Part shown: in pieces, positions 15,202 through 25,390 of the stretch
Layout: each line of letters starts with the position of its first letter
Numbering within the stretch: the first letter of the stretch is position 1
Made by a program: the position numbers and the translations under genes
Origin: Ramicandelaber brevisporus
Lineage: Eukaryota > Kickxellomycota > Ramicandelaberales > Ramicandelaberaceae
DNA: 32,518 bases
Reading direction: 5' to 3'
Assembly: GCA_025201865.1 (NCBI GenBank)
Contig: MU602796.1
Coordinates: 17,799-50,316 of the forward strand
Notes under the pieces: generated by a model
Database searches by the model: none
What the model was told of the DNA's origin: nothing
What the model saw: the letters and a program-made list of their open reading frames with translations, nothing else

Positions 15202-17682
15202 TTAATGCGGCTGAATATGGGGGTAGGGTGACTGCGGTTGCTGTTGCTGTTGCTGTTGTTGTTGTTGTTGTTGTTGTTGATGGTGAAGGACATGGGCAGG
15301 ATAAGCTACAGGAGTTCCACTAGTTACATTGGTCATAGTGTGCTGTTGTGACTGCTGTGGCTGTTGCTGGTGCTGGAACTGATATTGATAATGATTTTGA
15401 TGATGGATTGGAATCATTGGCTGCTGTTGCTGTTGCTGCTGACTGTGCGGTTGGGTGTGAGCCGGAATCTGCTGCTGATGCTGCATGAACACCTGCACTT
15501 TGCTAAACTGGTGATTGTTCGGATTAATCTGATGCTGAAGCTGCTCGTGCGACGCTTGCTGAGATGTTGGATTGGATGTAGCAGCTGCAGTAGTAGAGGG
15601 TGTGTTGTTAAAGGGACGCTGATGAGCCAAGCTGGCAATTTCAGCCACCTGAACTGCAAAATTGTCAGGATCCTGTTCATGGTCAATACCATCAGCCAGT
15701 CCCTCTGGGATCTCGATAGCAGCCGCAGCCGCAGCCGCAGCCATTTCAGCATCTGACACTCCGTCCAGAATCTCAATAGCGGCAGCAGCCAGCGAGGGGT
15801 CGTCTGCGATTTCATCAACAACTTGCATATCAGCCTGCAAGTCACCATTGGAATGAGCAGCAGCTTCCGCATCTACATCAGCATCAGCGTAAGCACCACT
15901 GTGATCGCCGCTGTGATCATCTTCATGTGAAGGGTTGTCAGTGTCCAACCGAATGCGCTTTTCATCTTGATACTGCTCCTCGGTGCCATCTTCAGCATAC
16001 TCTCCACCTTCTTCATCCAGCGGCTGCTGCGGCTGCTGTGTTACCTCTGCCTGGCGCTTTTGTGTCATGCGAGCAACTTCCTGTGCTCGCGACAGCTGAT
16101 TGTGCGACAGCTGTTGATGGCGATACTTGAACCGGAAATTCTGGAACCAGTTGCGCACCTGATGCGGGAATAAGCGAGTCTCCTGCACCAAGGCTTCAAG
16201 ACGCTCACCACGTGGCGTTTCGTGTGATTCTTCAAATGCCTTGATCAAAAGAGACAAGCTCTCGCCTGCAATCTTGGCACGTCCACCACGGACAGACTGC
16301 GGGCGACCACTTTCATCGCCTTCATTGTCATCCTGGCTACCATCTATCATGCTGGCTGTGTCGCCATTGCCACCCGGGCCAGCACTGGTGCTGACCGCAG
16401 CAGGCCGTGGTGAGCTAAGTGCAACCGAAGATGCATTCTGGGTGACACCGGCTTCAATTCCGGCTGCTGTGGACGGATCACGCAGAATGCTATTGATTCC
16501 ACCGCTACCACCACCACTGCCGCTGCCACCACTAACGCCACTACCACCTTGAGTACTGCGGCGCTTGCGGCTTGCACTGCCTCCAACGGCACTGGCGCCT
16601 CCAGAGCGAGAACGGTTAGTCTGCGAATTGGATGCACCGCCACTGCCAAGCATCGAGATATTGCCAAGTGCCCCAAACGATAGCTCGTTCTTAGCCGCAC
16701 CAGGGCCGCCAGCAGTGCGACCCGAGATGCCCAGTCCATTACCGCCACCAGCTCCCACGCTACTGCGCATAACACTGCTGGCCTCAGTCATAGTCTGCAC
16801 AAACAATTCACAGAGTCGGCGAGCACTCTGGATCGCAGTCATGTTCGAAGTCTGATCATCATCTCTGCCGCCGCCGCTGCTGCCGCCACTGCCGCCGGTG
16901 TTCTTATTGGTCAGCATGCGACGGTTGCCATCGACTTCATCTTCAGCCTCCCCATCGTCATTGTAGAGCTGAATGCCAATCTCTTCAGCATACAACAAGT
17001 AGCGGTCAGTGAGATCGAGCATAGCATCAAAGTCACTGGGGTTCATTGTGAAATGAGGATGGCGCAGCACCTTGGCGAATTGGACAAGTTTCTGGCGCAG
17101 TGACAGCAAGCGCTCACCTTCAACGACTTCCAAAGCTACATCATCTCCAGCAGCGCCAATTCCGTCATCCATCACCATACTGTGGCCTTCCTGTTCCATT
17201 GGCTGCAAATCATGCTCATTATGCTGTAAACGCTGTTGATGCTGCTGATACTGCTGTTGCTGGTACTGCTGATGTTGATGCTGCTGCTGATGCTGCTGAT
17301 GCAGGTGGTTGTGATGGTTAGACTGCTCGTGGCCGTGATGCTGATGATACTGGAACTGCTGTGCTTGTTCGTGATACTGATGGTGCCCATGCTGCTCGAG
17401 CTGCAAATTCTGTTGATGTTGTTCCGAAAACTCCGATTCGCCGCTCAGAGCAACTATCACAGAAGACGCTGCAATTATCTGCTGATCGTCTTGTTGCTGT
17501 TGCTGCTGCTGTTGGTGCTGCTGAAGGTAGGTTTGCTCAGGTGGCTGTTGTTGTTGCTGCTGCTGCGGCAGTTGCTGTGACGGGGACGGAGCGAACTGCT
17601 GTTGCTGCTGCTGCTGCTGCGGCGGCGGCGGCGATGGCGGCGGCTGCTGCTGTTGGCCAGTACTGTCAGCGCCTTGCTCCAT
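15202..17682 (-). CDS. Homeodomain transcription factor, Gln-rich (826 aa)
   Basis: A single homeodomain lies at about residues 465-524: ESLSLLIKAFEESHETP gives helix 1, RLEALVQET helix 2, and HQVRNWFQNFRFKYR helix 3. The invariant W48, F49, Q50, N51 and R53 equivalents are kept (W512, F513, Q514, N515, R517), so it should bind DNA, but positions 52 and 54 are both Phe, which is unusual. A basic RKRR patch upstream could serve nuclear import. Another predicted helical segment (about 190-245, LRQKLVQFAKVL and MLDLTDRYLLYAEEIG) is of unknown role. N- and C-termini are very Gln/His-rich, typical of activation domains. It is not a TALE or mating-type homeodomain on visible features. The target genes are unknown. 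Confidence 0.85.
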   Translation of the reverse strand: MEQGADSTGQQQQPPPSPPPPQQQQQQQQFAPSPSQQLPQQQQQQQPPEQTYLQQHQQQQQQQQDDQQIIAASSVIVALSGESEFSEQHQQNLQLEQHGHHQYHEQAQQFQYHQHHGHEQSNHHNHLHQQHQQQHQHQQYQQQQYQQHQQRLQHNEHDLQPMEQEGHSMVMDDGIGAAGDDVALEVVEGERLLSLRQKLVQFAKVLRHPHFTMNPSDFDAMLDLTDRYLLYAEEIGIQLYNDDGEAEDEVDGNRRMLTNKNTGGSGGSSGGGRDDDQTSNMTAIQSARRLCELFVQTMTEASSVMRSSVGAGGGNGLGISGRTAGGPGAAKNELSFGALGNISMLGSGGASNSQTNRSRSGGASAVGGSASRKRRSTQGGSGVSGGSGSGGGSGGINSILRDPSTAAGIEAGVTQNASSVALSSPRPAAVSTSAGPGGNGDTASMIDGSQDDNEGDESGRPQSVRGGRAKIAGESLSLLIKAFEESHETPRGERLEALVQETRLFPHQVRNWFQNFRFKYRHQQLSHNQLSRAQEVARMTQKRQAEVTQQPQQPLDEEGGEYAEDGTEEQYQDEKRIRLDTDNPSHEDDHSGDHSGAYADADVDAEAAAHSNGDLQADMQVVDEIADDPSLAAAAIEILDGVSDAEMAAAAAAAAIEIPEGLADGIDHEQDPDNFAVQVAEIASLAHQRPFNNTPSTTAAATSNPTSQQASHEQLQHQINPNNHQFSKVQVFMQHQQQIPAHTQPHSQQQQQQQPMIPIHHQNHYQYQFQHQQQPQQSQQHTMTNVTSGTPVAYPAHVLHHQQQQQQQQQQQQQQPQSPYPHIQPH
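15238..15279 (-). repeat. CAG/CAA tract encoding C-terminal poly-Gln of the homeodomain protein
   Basis: Alternating CTG and TTG on the given strand encode an uninterrupted Gln run near the C-terminus. Further tracts lie near 17490-17530 and 17570-17625 in the N-terminal coding part. Confidence 0.9.
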
Positions 17683-17906
17683 TTACGTCTGTCTGAACAA
17701 AACCGATCGTTGATGCGTCTGAAAGGCTGCTTCGTATTAAATAAAAGTGGTGTTTAAAAGGGAGAGTTTCATTCCTTTTTTTCTCTCTGTTATCTCTCTT
17801 TTTTCTCGAAACAATCAAATCATCCAATGGCAGACAATAAACAGCAGACAACACATTACAAATACTCTCATGTTGACGATATCTACACAGTCAAGTTACA
17901 GTTTAG

Positions 17907-19040
17907 CTACAGCTTCGCGCTAGTGTTAGCATTGCTCATGCTGATGAGACACAAGTCAACCAGAAGTGGAAGCAGCAGGACATATTGCTGTGCTTGCGCA
18001 GATGATGCCTGACCCAATGCCAGCCGTGCCTTGATGCCATGCAGGATGACCAGCAGTCTGAAGAAGGCAAACGTGCGTGCAAACGGCCACTGCTCAACCG
18101 GATACGCACGTCCAACTGCCGCGCAGTACGTACGCAGATTGGTCTGTTCTTCTGGAACACCCGCGGTGACACTCTCCGGAGCACCAACCCAGCCCGGTGC
18201 AGTTGTTTTAGCGTTCTTCGAGTAGGGCATTGAGAAGAACATGAGACAATTGCCAACGTCTGAAAGTGGATGTCCCAAAGTCGACAACTCCCAGTCGAGA
18301 ATGCCGATAATCCGCGGTTCGGTGGGGTGGAACACAACGTTATCCATCTTGTAGTCACCGTGAACAATCGTGGTCTCATCAACTACGCTGGACCGCACGG
18401 CATTCGCCAGCCATTCACGGATCTCGGCATCATGTGGAACTGGGCCTACGGCTTGCTTCGTCTCTTTGCTCACAACCTTGGCCTGTGCATCAAGGGTCTT
18501 GCCCAATGTGTTCAGCTGCCGCTGGTAAAAGCCGCCAGTACGTCCATAGTCACCTAGTCCAATTCCGCGATAATCAACCTTGTGCAACTTGGCCAAAACG
18601 CGCATCAGTTCTTCCCAGTACAGTCTGCGCTCGCCAGCTGGCACTGCTGCCAGCCAGTTATCGGTAAAGATACGGCCATCCAAGAACTCCATCACGTAGA
18701 ATGGAGCACCAGCCACCTCAATGTTTTCACAGAGCGCGTACACCTTGGGCACAGGCACATCCGTGTGCTTTCCGAGTGCATCCAAGATGCGATATTCGCG
18801 CTCAACTGCATGGGCCGATTTGGAGACGAGCTTGCCAGCCGGCTTCTTGCGCAGGACGTAGCGAATGCCCTTGGCATCGGTGATGAGATAAGTGGGGTTG
18901 GACTGGCCAAAGGAGAATTGCTTGACTGCAATCGGCACTGCCAGAGATGGAATGTGAGCAGCCAGATACGCCTCAACGCGGGGGATATCGAGCTCATGGC
19001 CTTTGCGAACGGCCGTCGTGTTTGCAGAAGTCATCTGCAC
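17907..19040 (-). CDS. ACAD10/11-type phosphotransferase (APH fold) with peroxisomal signal
   Basis: This 377-aa protein has the aminoglycoside-phosphotransferase/choline-kinase fold as found in the N-terminal half of ACAD10 and ACAD11. Visible motifs are FSFGQSNPTYLI, the ATP-site YVLRKKP, the catalytic loop HGDYKMDN (H227, D229, N234) and the metal-binding ILDWELSTLGHPLSDVGN (D249). Such domains phosphorylate small substrates; in ACAD10/11 they are linked to 4-hydroxy-fatty-acid catabolism, where phosphorylation precedes elimination by an acyl-CoA dehydrogenase. Here no dehydrogenase domain is fused. The last residues are SAKL, so the terminal AKL fits a PTS1 peroxisomal import signal, consistent with fatty-acid breakdown. 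A second ATG two codons downstream could equally be the start. The substrate is inferred. Confidence 0.85.
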   Translation of the reverse strand: MQMTSANTTAVRKGHELDIPRVEAYLAAHIPSLAVPIAVKQFSFGQSNPTYLITDAKGIRYVLRKKPAGKLVSKSAHAVEREYRILDALGKHTDVPVPKVYALCENIEVAGAPFYVMEFLDGRIFTDNWLAAVPAGERRLYWEELMRVLAKLHKVDYRGIGLGDYGRTGGFYQRQLNTLGKTLDAQAKVVSKETKQAVGPVPHDAEIREWLANAVRSSVVDETTIVHGDYKMDNVVFHPTEPRIIGILDWELSTLGHPLSDVGNCLMFFSMPYSKNAKTTAPGWVGAPESVTAGVPEEQTNLRTYCAAVGRAYPVEQWPFARTFAFFRLLVILHGIKARLALGQASSAQAQQYVLLLPLLVDLCLISMSNANTSAKL

Positions 19041-19234
19041 CAGAGTTCGTATCGCGTTGATGCTTGTTTCTGTCTCTGTCTGCCTGCGGGGAAGCGCGTG
19101 ATAGTTTTTGTGGATGAGAACGAGCGAGTGAGTGAGTGAGGGGAGAGCGGGAGAGAAGGTGTAAGTTGTAAGTCGGCTTCAACACTTGTTCTGCATCCGC
19201 TCATCGCACAACTGTTTTTTCTTTTTCTTTTTCC
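19041..19234. promoter_or_regulatory. Divergent promoter between the APH-type kinase and the UBA gene
   Basis: Only 194 bases separate the two divergent starts, so both promoters must lie here or within neighbouring transcribed sequence. It contains GA-rich and TC-rich stretches, including a T/C run just before the UBA gene ATG, and no clear TATA box. Confidence 0.5.
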
Positions 19235-21371
19235 ATGACTCGTACGTGAACATCAACTGTTTGTCTGCAGGTTATTTTCAAGTGCCTGCCGACTGCTGTA
19301 GTCCGTGGTTTGCTCGTGCTTTCTTGATCGAGTCTCCGGCAGAGTTTTCATACTGACAACGATTGAGATGACCGTGAACGTCTTGTTGATGATGATGATG
19401 AACCTTTGACTTGCAGAGACTGTGTCCGAGCTGTACAGCGCCATGCGTGGCGTGCCGTTCGTGGCCCGACTGCCGTTCAATCTGCCCGACATTGTTACAG
19501 CACCGCCAGAGTCGGCGATTATTACCAGAGCAGCATTGGCAGAGATATCAGAGTACAACTTTGCATATGAATCGGATTTGATTGCCAGAATTGATGCCAA
19601 GACAATTGGCGCTCAGCAGCAGCAACAGGCATTGAAGCGGATTGAGGAGGAGCAGCGCGCTGCGAGAGAAGCGGCGAGAGAAGCAGCTGAAAGAGAGGCG
19701 AGAGCTGCGGTAGAAGAGGCGGAAAGACTGGCTGCAGCTCGCGAAGCAATGATACAGAATCAGTTGCAGATGCAGCAGCAGCAACATTTATACAACCAGC
19801 AGCTACAGCAACAACAACAGCAACAGCAGCAGCTACAGCCACAGCCACAGCCACAACAACAGCATGTTATTCAAACTACAGTGCCATTGGGTGGAGGCAT
19901 GGTGCGTAGAACTGCGTCGGGAACAGATTTGTCGAGCAATGCTTCGAACATTCTCGTACAGCATCCACCTCAAATGATGCAGCTTCAGCATCAAATTGGT
20001 AGCCAGTTTGGACAGATTATCGCTCAACCTGGTCAACAGCAGCAACAGCAACAGCAGCAGCAGCAGCAGCATCCTATCCTCGTTGTGCAACCACATGGCC
20101 AAACAGTCCCATTACAACCAGCTCAGCAGGTTCAGTGGATTCCGTCTCAGCCGCAAATTGCTGCCCATCATGCTCCTCCCGTCACAACGGTGGCACAGCC
20201 TGTTCAACAGCAACTACAACAGCAGCAGCAACCTCATCAATTCGCCAATGTTGCTTACTCCAACGTTGCGCAGCCGATTGCTCAGCCTGAATTTGTGCCG
20301 CCTAATGTGCTGGGCAATACTGGAAATGCTCTGACTGGATCGATGCCAGATCTCCATGCATTCGGTCAACATAACCAGCAGGTACAGCCCCAGATACACA
20401 CTCCAGCACAATCTGCTGTTCAGCAACAGCAACCGCAGCAACCGCAGCAACAAGCACCAGCACCACCCCCTCTACCACCGCAGATTCAACAACCTGTCGC
20501 TCAGCCATTGTATCAACAGCCTGCTCAAACTGCTACAGCTGGTCTCATTCACGGATATCCTCCAGTCAGCGTTCCTCTCCATCACCCCGCTACAACCTCA
20601 ACCCCAGCTCCCCACCAGCAGATACACCAGCAGCCGCAGCACACACCTCCTATTCCGCCACCGCCGCCTCCTCTGCCAGCAAACTCCCAACAGACTGCTT
20701 CGCCTGGCCGAGTTGCATCACCTGCTCCACCACCACCACCTCGACCACATCCTGCCTCGAATGTGTCTCAGCCCCAGCATGCCCAGACACCGCCACCACC
20801 TCCCCCACCTCTTCCAACTACCTCCGCTCGTCCACCTCCACCTCGCCCTCCAGTACCCGTGCCTCGTAAACCGGCCGACTTGCTTGCCAACATTAATGCT
20901 TTGCCTCGGCCATCTACCGCCTCCCCGCAAACCACTACAAACCCGCAGCATACTCTCTCAGCCACAGCCGGCTTTGCCAATCGTCCAGCGCCGCCTCCAC
21001 CTCGCCCAGCTCCTCCGCCTATCCAGCCAGTTCAAGCATCTCGTCCAGCACCACCTATTCCGAGCAGTTCAGCTCCTGTTCCAGTTCCAGTCCCAGCTCC
21101 AGCTCTGCCTCACACTCGCCATCCACCGCCGCCACTTCCTTCTGCCCAACCACCAGCGCAACCACCAGCGCAGCCACCTGCACAGCCAGCCCAAGGCCCA
21201 CCACTGCAGCACCCTCAAGGAGACCTGTCCACGAATATGGTTGGCTTTGTCGACGAATCTGCACTGCGCCAGCTAATGTCAATGGGATTCGAGCGTGCTC
21301 GCTGCGTTGAAGCCCTTGAACGCTATGATAATAACATTGAACAAGCTGCCAACTGGCTCCTTGGCTTTTAA
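19235..21371 (+). CDS. UBA-domain protein with possible UMA-like N-terminus (spliced, 653 aa)
   Basis: The large open frame from 19417 has no ATG before conserved-looking sequence. I infer a 7-base first exon (19235-19241, ATGACTC) joined to 19417, giving MTQTVSELYSAMRGVPF in frame. The C-terminal UBA domain (about 613-653) is clear: LRQLMSMGFERARCVEAL and NNIEQAANWLL, the MGF loop binding ubiquitin. The N-terminus (YSAMRGVPF, LPFNLPD, then EYNFAYESDLIARI and a charged helix) resembles, from memory, the UMA region of UBAP1, an ESCRT-I subunit that also ends in UBA modules. The middle is Gln-rich then Pro-rich, with many SH3/WW-type PPxPP ligands. A role in endosomal sorting is inference; another UBA adaptor is possible. 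Confidence 0.8.
19242..19416 (+). other. GT-AG intron after a 7-base coding micro-exon
   Basis: The donor GTACGT directly follows ATGACTC; the acceptor is TTGCAG at 19411-19416. TACTGAC at 19351-19357 fits a branch site. Joining restores ATG ACT CAG ACT GTG in frame with the long ORF, whereas reading through meets TGA after four codons. Confidence 0.7.
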
Positions 21372-21595
21372 CTCGTTCCTTTGATTGTGTTTTTTTTTTT
21401 TAAATAAGAACGCTCTCCTTTAACATGACTTTTTTTTGTTCTAGAGAGGATTATCATGATTAATTAATAGCTGTGTGCACGCTCACCAGCGACTCCTTTC
21501 TGCCAACCTCTCCAATGACGAAGCACTATCCCTCAACACTGCTACTGTCACCATTAAACTTTTAATCAATCAAAGCCGCCGTTGTCTCTTTTGTC
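21372..21595. promoter_or_regulatory. Gap between the UBA and SH3 membrane protein genes
   Basis: It has T runs just after the UBA stop, consistent with a 3' end, and a TTAATTAA palindrome near 21459. No gene or firm promoter element is seen. Confidence 0.4.
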
Positions 21596-24500
21596 ATGTC
21601 AATGGAGTGGTTGACTTGCTGTCGAATACTCCACTCGGCGGTGGCTGTACTGGCCCTTTTGGCCATTCATTTTGCACTCGCAGCTAATCTGCAACCATTG
21701 TTAACTGATACATCAGCCTCCCCACCGGCAACGACAGCAGCAACAGCAGGAGAAGCAGGAGTTCTACCTGTTCGATGCGGTCTTGTTACTCATTCTGAAA
21801 TGTGCCCGGCATGGACATCTGCAGGTGACGACACCTCTCCGTCCAACATGCTTCGTGGCCAGTCATTTGTGGTATCCTCACGCGGAATCAATAGTCTCGC
21901 TAAATCGCCAGATTCAGCCATTTTTGTCACCGATGAGACCAATTCTACAACTACGGTCTTTGACTCAATAGTACAGGATCATCTCTTCATCAAAATGCGA
22001 CATGTTGTTGAGCTGCAGCGCATCTTTCAATGTGCTGTTGACAGCGACAGTTTACAGCCAAAATCCAGCCAGTCATTAGCGCAAAGCACTGCACGTCTGA
22101 TGGAGCAGTGGATGTATCGACTGCGGTATGCTCGTAGCATGGCATGTGCAGACGTGATTTTTGCGAGCCAGAACGTGGGTGACTGTGATTCATTCTTACG
22201 ATATCGGATTCGTACTAATCAACAGCAACAACAGCCAGAGAATACATTCCAAGTGTTTGATATGAACATGTTGACATCCGCAGCGGCATTTTCCACAGCA
22301 AACCGTGGTGATCGATTGAGACAGGGAGGCAGCATGGACTTGGCACTATTGGATGATCTTGACGAATCTTTTATAACCAAATCTACAACGTCAGCATCAT
22401 CATCTTCATCTTCGTCTTCATCATCCTCTACAGAATCACAATCACCAAATTCTAAGTCATCTTCTGATGCACCAGCTGATCCAAGAATGAGTGGATTTTT
22501 AATCAAACGCGGGCACCATCTTCACCATCGTCAGCTTCCGTCGCAGTTGCCAGTATTGACATGGCCAGATGCCCCACTGACATCAGATCTTCAACGTGCA
22601 TTGTTGCCATTATGCCGCACTACCTGTATCACTCATGCCCGCGACGTGGCTGCACTTGTCAACAACTCTACAACGTGTCCGTTCCCATCACCCTCATCAG
22701 TATCAGCCAGTTCTCGATCCACGCCTGATGATCGAGAGATTCAAATGATTACTGAGTATAGACATCGTAAACTACAGGAATTCTTCAGCAACTGTGATCG
22801 ACATCCATTCAATGGCTCAAATAATATTGATTCAGCCAATGGCAACAGTAGAACGAGCAGCTCGAGTTGCATTGATGGAGATTGGAATGAACCACGCTCA
22901 TGTGGATATTTGAATCAAGAAGCACAGTGTCAGATGTGTTCATCTTCAGAGTGTTTCATTCAACGGATGCATAGAGCAGTCACGAGTGCATCGCAACTTG
23001 CACCATTAGTACCTGATGACTTCAGTCATGATACTGCAGCTACAGCGAGTGGGGGAAGCGGAGTGCGAGCTGGGCAGCGGGTCGTGGCTGATAGTGTATT
23101 GACTCCAATCGCAGTCTTGGCAGAGGAAGGCAGTCACCCCAACAACAAAAACAACAACAAAAACAACAACAGCAATAACAGCAGCTCACATCATGGCACT
23201 GGTGGCAATGTAGGTGGAAGTAATGGTATGAATAGTCAATCACATGGTGTTTGGGCAACTTTGGCGCCAATTGGTCCAGCCATTCCACAGCCAACTCCTA
23301 CATTTACAACCCGCTCATCAATACCTTTGCCATCAGCAATGCCTTCGGCGACAAATCCAATTGAAGGTGACAGCACCAAGTCGACAGCATCATCACCTAC
23401 CAACAGCTACAACAATAACAGCAACATGATTGTAGTTGGCATCGCATCTGCGTTTGGCGCACTATTGGCATTCCTCTTAGTACTACTCATTGCGATGCGA
23501 TGTGGCTGGGTTAGTGATCGATTGTTCAGAGGCAATTCTGATGGTAAACGTACATTGCTAACAAAGGAATCACGCTCTGATACAGCCACAGCATCAGCCA
23601 CAGTATCAGCATCTCGTAATCGATCAACAAAGTCATCATGGATTAAATGGATGAAGACGCATTTATCAAAGGTTGATTATACAGCGGTGTTCACCCGTCT
23701 TCGTCAATTATGGAATGCGCGCAAGGCATCTACAGCTACAGCAGCATCTGCAACAGCAACAACAGCTACTACAGCTACAGCAGCAGCACAGCGTAACTCC
23801 AATGCTCACAAGCAAGCAACATCCTCCACTGATCAGCCGGACGCACCATCTTCTCCAGCATCCAAGAAGAGTACTCGCAGCTCAATCAGCTACGCCAGCG
23901 GTAGTTACAATGTCTTTTACACGAATCAAAATGGCACCAGTAAGCGCACATATCAACGCTATCCACAGCAGTTTCTCGACCGCCTCGCTTCGCCCACTTC
24001 GGCAACATCAACTGCTCCTCGCCAAGTTCTGCAGACATACTTTCCACGCCGACCAGATGAAATACTATTGACGATTAACGACATTGTGGATGTGAAATCG
24101 ACATTTGCAGACGGATGGGCAGTTGGATTCAATAGGACAACATCGTCGGAAGGTGCGTTCCCAGTTGTGTGCATCTTGACTACTGAGGAATTGGCAGAGC
24201 TGGAAGAGATGATGTTGGAAGAGCGTCGGAAAGCCCTTCGCCAACAACAGCAGCAACAACAGCAGTCAAATGGTAAGCATGGAGTATCAGCAGCAACAGT
24301 AACAACAATGGCAACTGGAGACGATGTTGATGACGGTAGATTGGAGATGACATCGTTTATGGTGAAGCCCCTGCCAACCGAGACCGACTATGAGTCGCTG
24401 CAGTTGTATTCAGTTGAAAGTGCATCAGACACTGAAGCAACAGCAATAACAACAACAACAACAACAACGGCTACCACAGCTACAGCGAGTCCTTCAGCCA

Positions 24501-25237
24501 CTAGAGAGCGTGGTGAAATAGGTAATGTATCGACTCAACAAGGCATACTCACCAGCATTTTCTCGGCTGTGAAGAATACATTTGCAAGTCTTGCGCTTCA
24601 CAGCCACAGCAACAATTCAGCTCACTCGCAGAATTTGGACATTGGTCGCATCATCCAGCCACGCACAGATTCTCTCGAGAAGCAGTCTGATCAACCATCC
24701 AGCTCACCAGTCATCATTTCACCAAGCTCATCTCGCACGTCAGCATCTTCACCGCCACTGCAGCCTCCTCCGCCTGTAGTGCCTCGTCCACGTCCACTCT
24801 CGAGCATCTTCCGGCCGACCCAGCAGTTTCAATCACATCACAGCAACGAGCCTAACATTGTGCATGCGTTTGAGCACACTCGTTTGTCACCCAGATTGCC
24901 ACCGCCTCGACTCCCATCGTCACCGCTTCGGCTGCCACAGATTCCTGGAATGCCAAAGCCTCACCCAGCTGATGTCATTGACCCGATTCCTAGTCAGCAG
25001 CAATCACAGCAGCCCAAACCGTCGTTATTGTCAACGTTGCACAAGCCGTGGAATTACCAGTATTTGCTGGAATCAAGAGATCGCATCAACACCCCGGAAT
25101 CACTGCGACAAAGACTTGAAGCACTCTCAGTAATCAAAAATCAACAGCAACAAACTTCCCAACCACAATCACAATCACAACTACAACTACAAACACAAAT
25201 ACAGCCACAGCATAACCTTTACCCTGATTACATATAA
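21596..25237 (+). CDS. Type I membrane protein with Cys-rich ectodomain and cytoplasmic SH3 domain
   Basis: The 1213-aa protein has a signal peptide (about residues 10-30, VAVLALLAIHFALAA), an ectodomain of about 580 residues with roughly 16 cysteines, including CGYLNQEAQCQMCSSSEC, and one membrane span (about 611-635, MIVVGIASAFGALLAFLLVL). The cytoplasmic side has a single SH3 domain at about 811-870: QTYFPRRPDEILLTINDIVDV, DGWAVGFNRTTSSEGAFPVVCI. It ends in Pro-rich sequence with PPPPVVPRPRP-like ligands. This layout is known in fungal membrane SH3 proteins such as Fus1-like and zygomycete surface proteins, which recruit Pro-rich partners at the membrane. The ectodomain ligand is unknown. 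Ser, Gln and Thr homopolymer stretches occur throughout. Confidence 0.82.
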   Translation: MSMEWLTCCRILHSAVAVLALLAIHFALAANLQPLLTDTSASPPATTAATAGEAGVLPVRCGLVTHSEMCPAWTSAGDDTSPSNMLRGQSFVVSSRGINSLAKSPDSAIFVTDETNSTTTVFDSIVQDHLFIKMRHVVELQRIFQCAVDSDSLQPKSSQSLAQSTARLMEQWMYRLRYARSMACADVIFASQNVGDCDSFLRYRIRTNQQQQQPENTFQVFDMNMLTSAAAFSTANRGDRLRQGGSMDLALLDDLDESFITKSTTSASSSSSSSSSSSTESQSPNSKSSSDAPADPRMSGFLIKRGHHLHHRQLPSQLPVLTWPDAPLTSDLQRALLPLCRTTCITHARDVAALVNNSTTCPFPSPSSVSASSRSTPDDREIQMITEYRHRKLQEFFSNCDRHPFNGSNNIDSANGNSRTSSSSCIDGDWNEPRSCGYLNQEAQCQMCSSSECFIQRMHRAVTSASQLAPLVPDDFSHDTAATASGGSGVRAGQRVVADSVLTPIAVLAEEGSHPNNKNNNKNNNSNNSSSHHGTGGNVGGSNGMNSQSHGVWATLAPIGPAIPQPTPTFTTRSSIPLPSAMPSATNPIEGDSTKSTASSPTNSYNNNSNMIVVGIASAFGALLAFLLVLLIAMRCGWVSDRLFRGNSDGKRTLLTKESRSDTATASATVSASRNRSTKSSWIKWMKTHLSKVDYTAVFTRLRQLWNARKASTATAASATATTATTATAAAQRNSNAHKQATSSTDQPDAPSSPASKKSTRSSISYASGSYNVFYTNQNGTSKRTYQRYPQQFLDRLASPTSATSTAPRQVLQTYFPRRPDEILLTINDIVDVKSTFADGWAVGFNRTTSSEGAFPVVCILTTEELAELEEMMLEERRKALRQQQQQQQQSNGKHGVSAATVTTMATGDDVDDGRLEMTSFMVKPLPTETDYESLQLYSVESASDTEATAITTTTTTTATTATASPSATRERGEIGNVSTQQGILTSIFSAVKNTFASLALHSHSNNSAHSQNLDIGRIIQPRTDSLEKQSDQPSSSPVIISPSSSRTSASSPPLQPPPPVVPRPRPLSSIFRPTQQFQSHHSNEPNIVHAFEHTRLSPRLPPPRLPSSPLRLPQIPGMPKPHPADVIDPIPSQQQSQQPKPSLLSTLHKPWNYQYLLESRDRINTPESLRQRLEALSVIKNQQQQTSQPQSQSQLQLQTQIQPQHNLYPDYI

Positions 25238-25390
25238 GTCATTTTAATTTATCATTTTCCATCAAGCCATTAAGTTACTATGTGTTTTAAGAACAAAGAT
25301 GTCAGGGAATAAGTGTAAAAGAAAAAGTTAACAAGGCGCAAGGTTAGAAGCTGAAAAGTAATTAGGTATGCATAGAGGATTCGCTAATGT

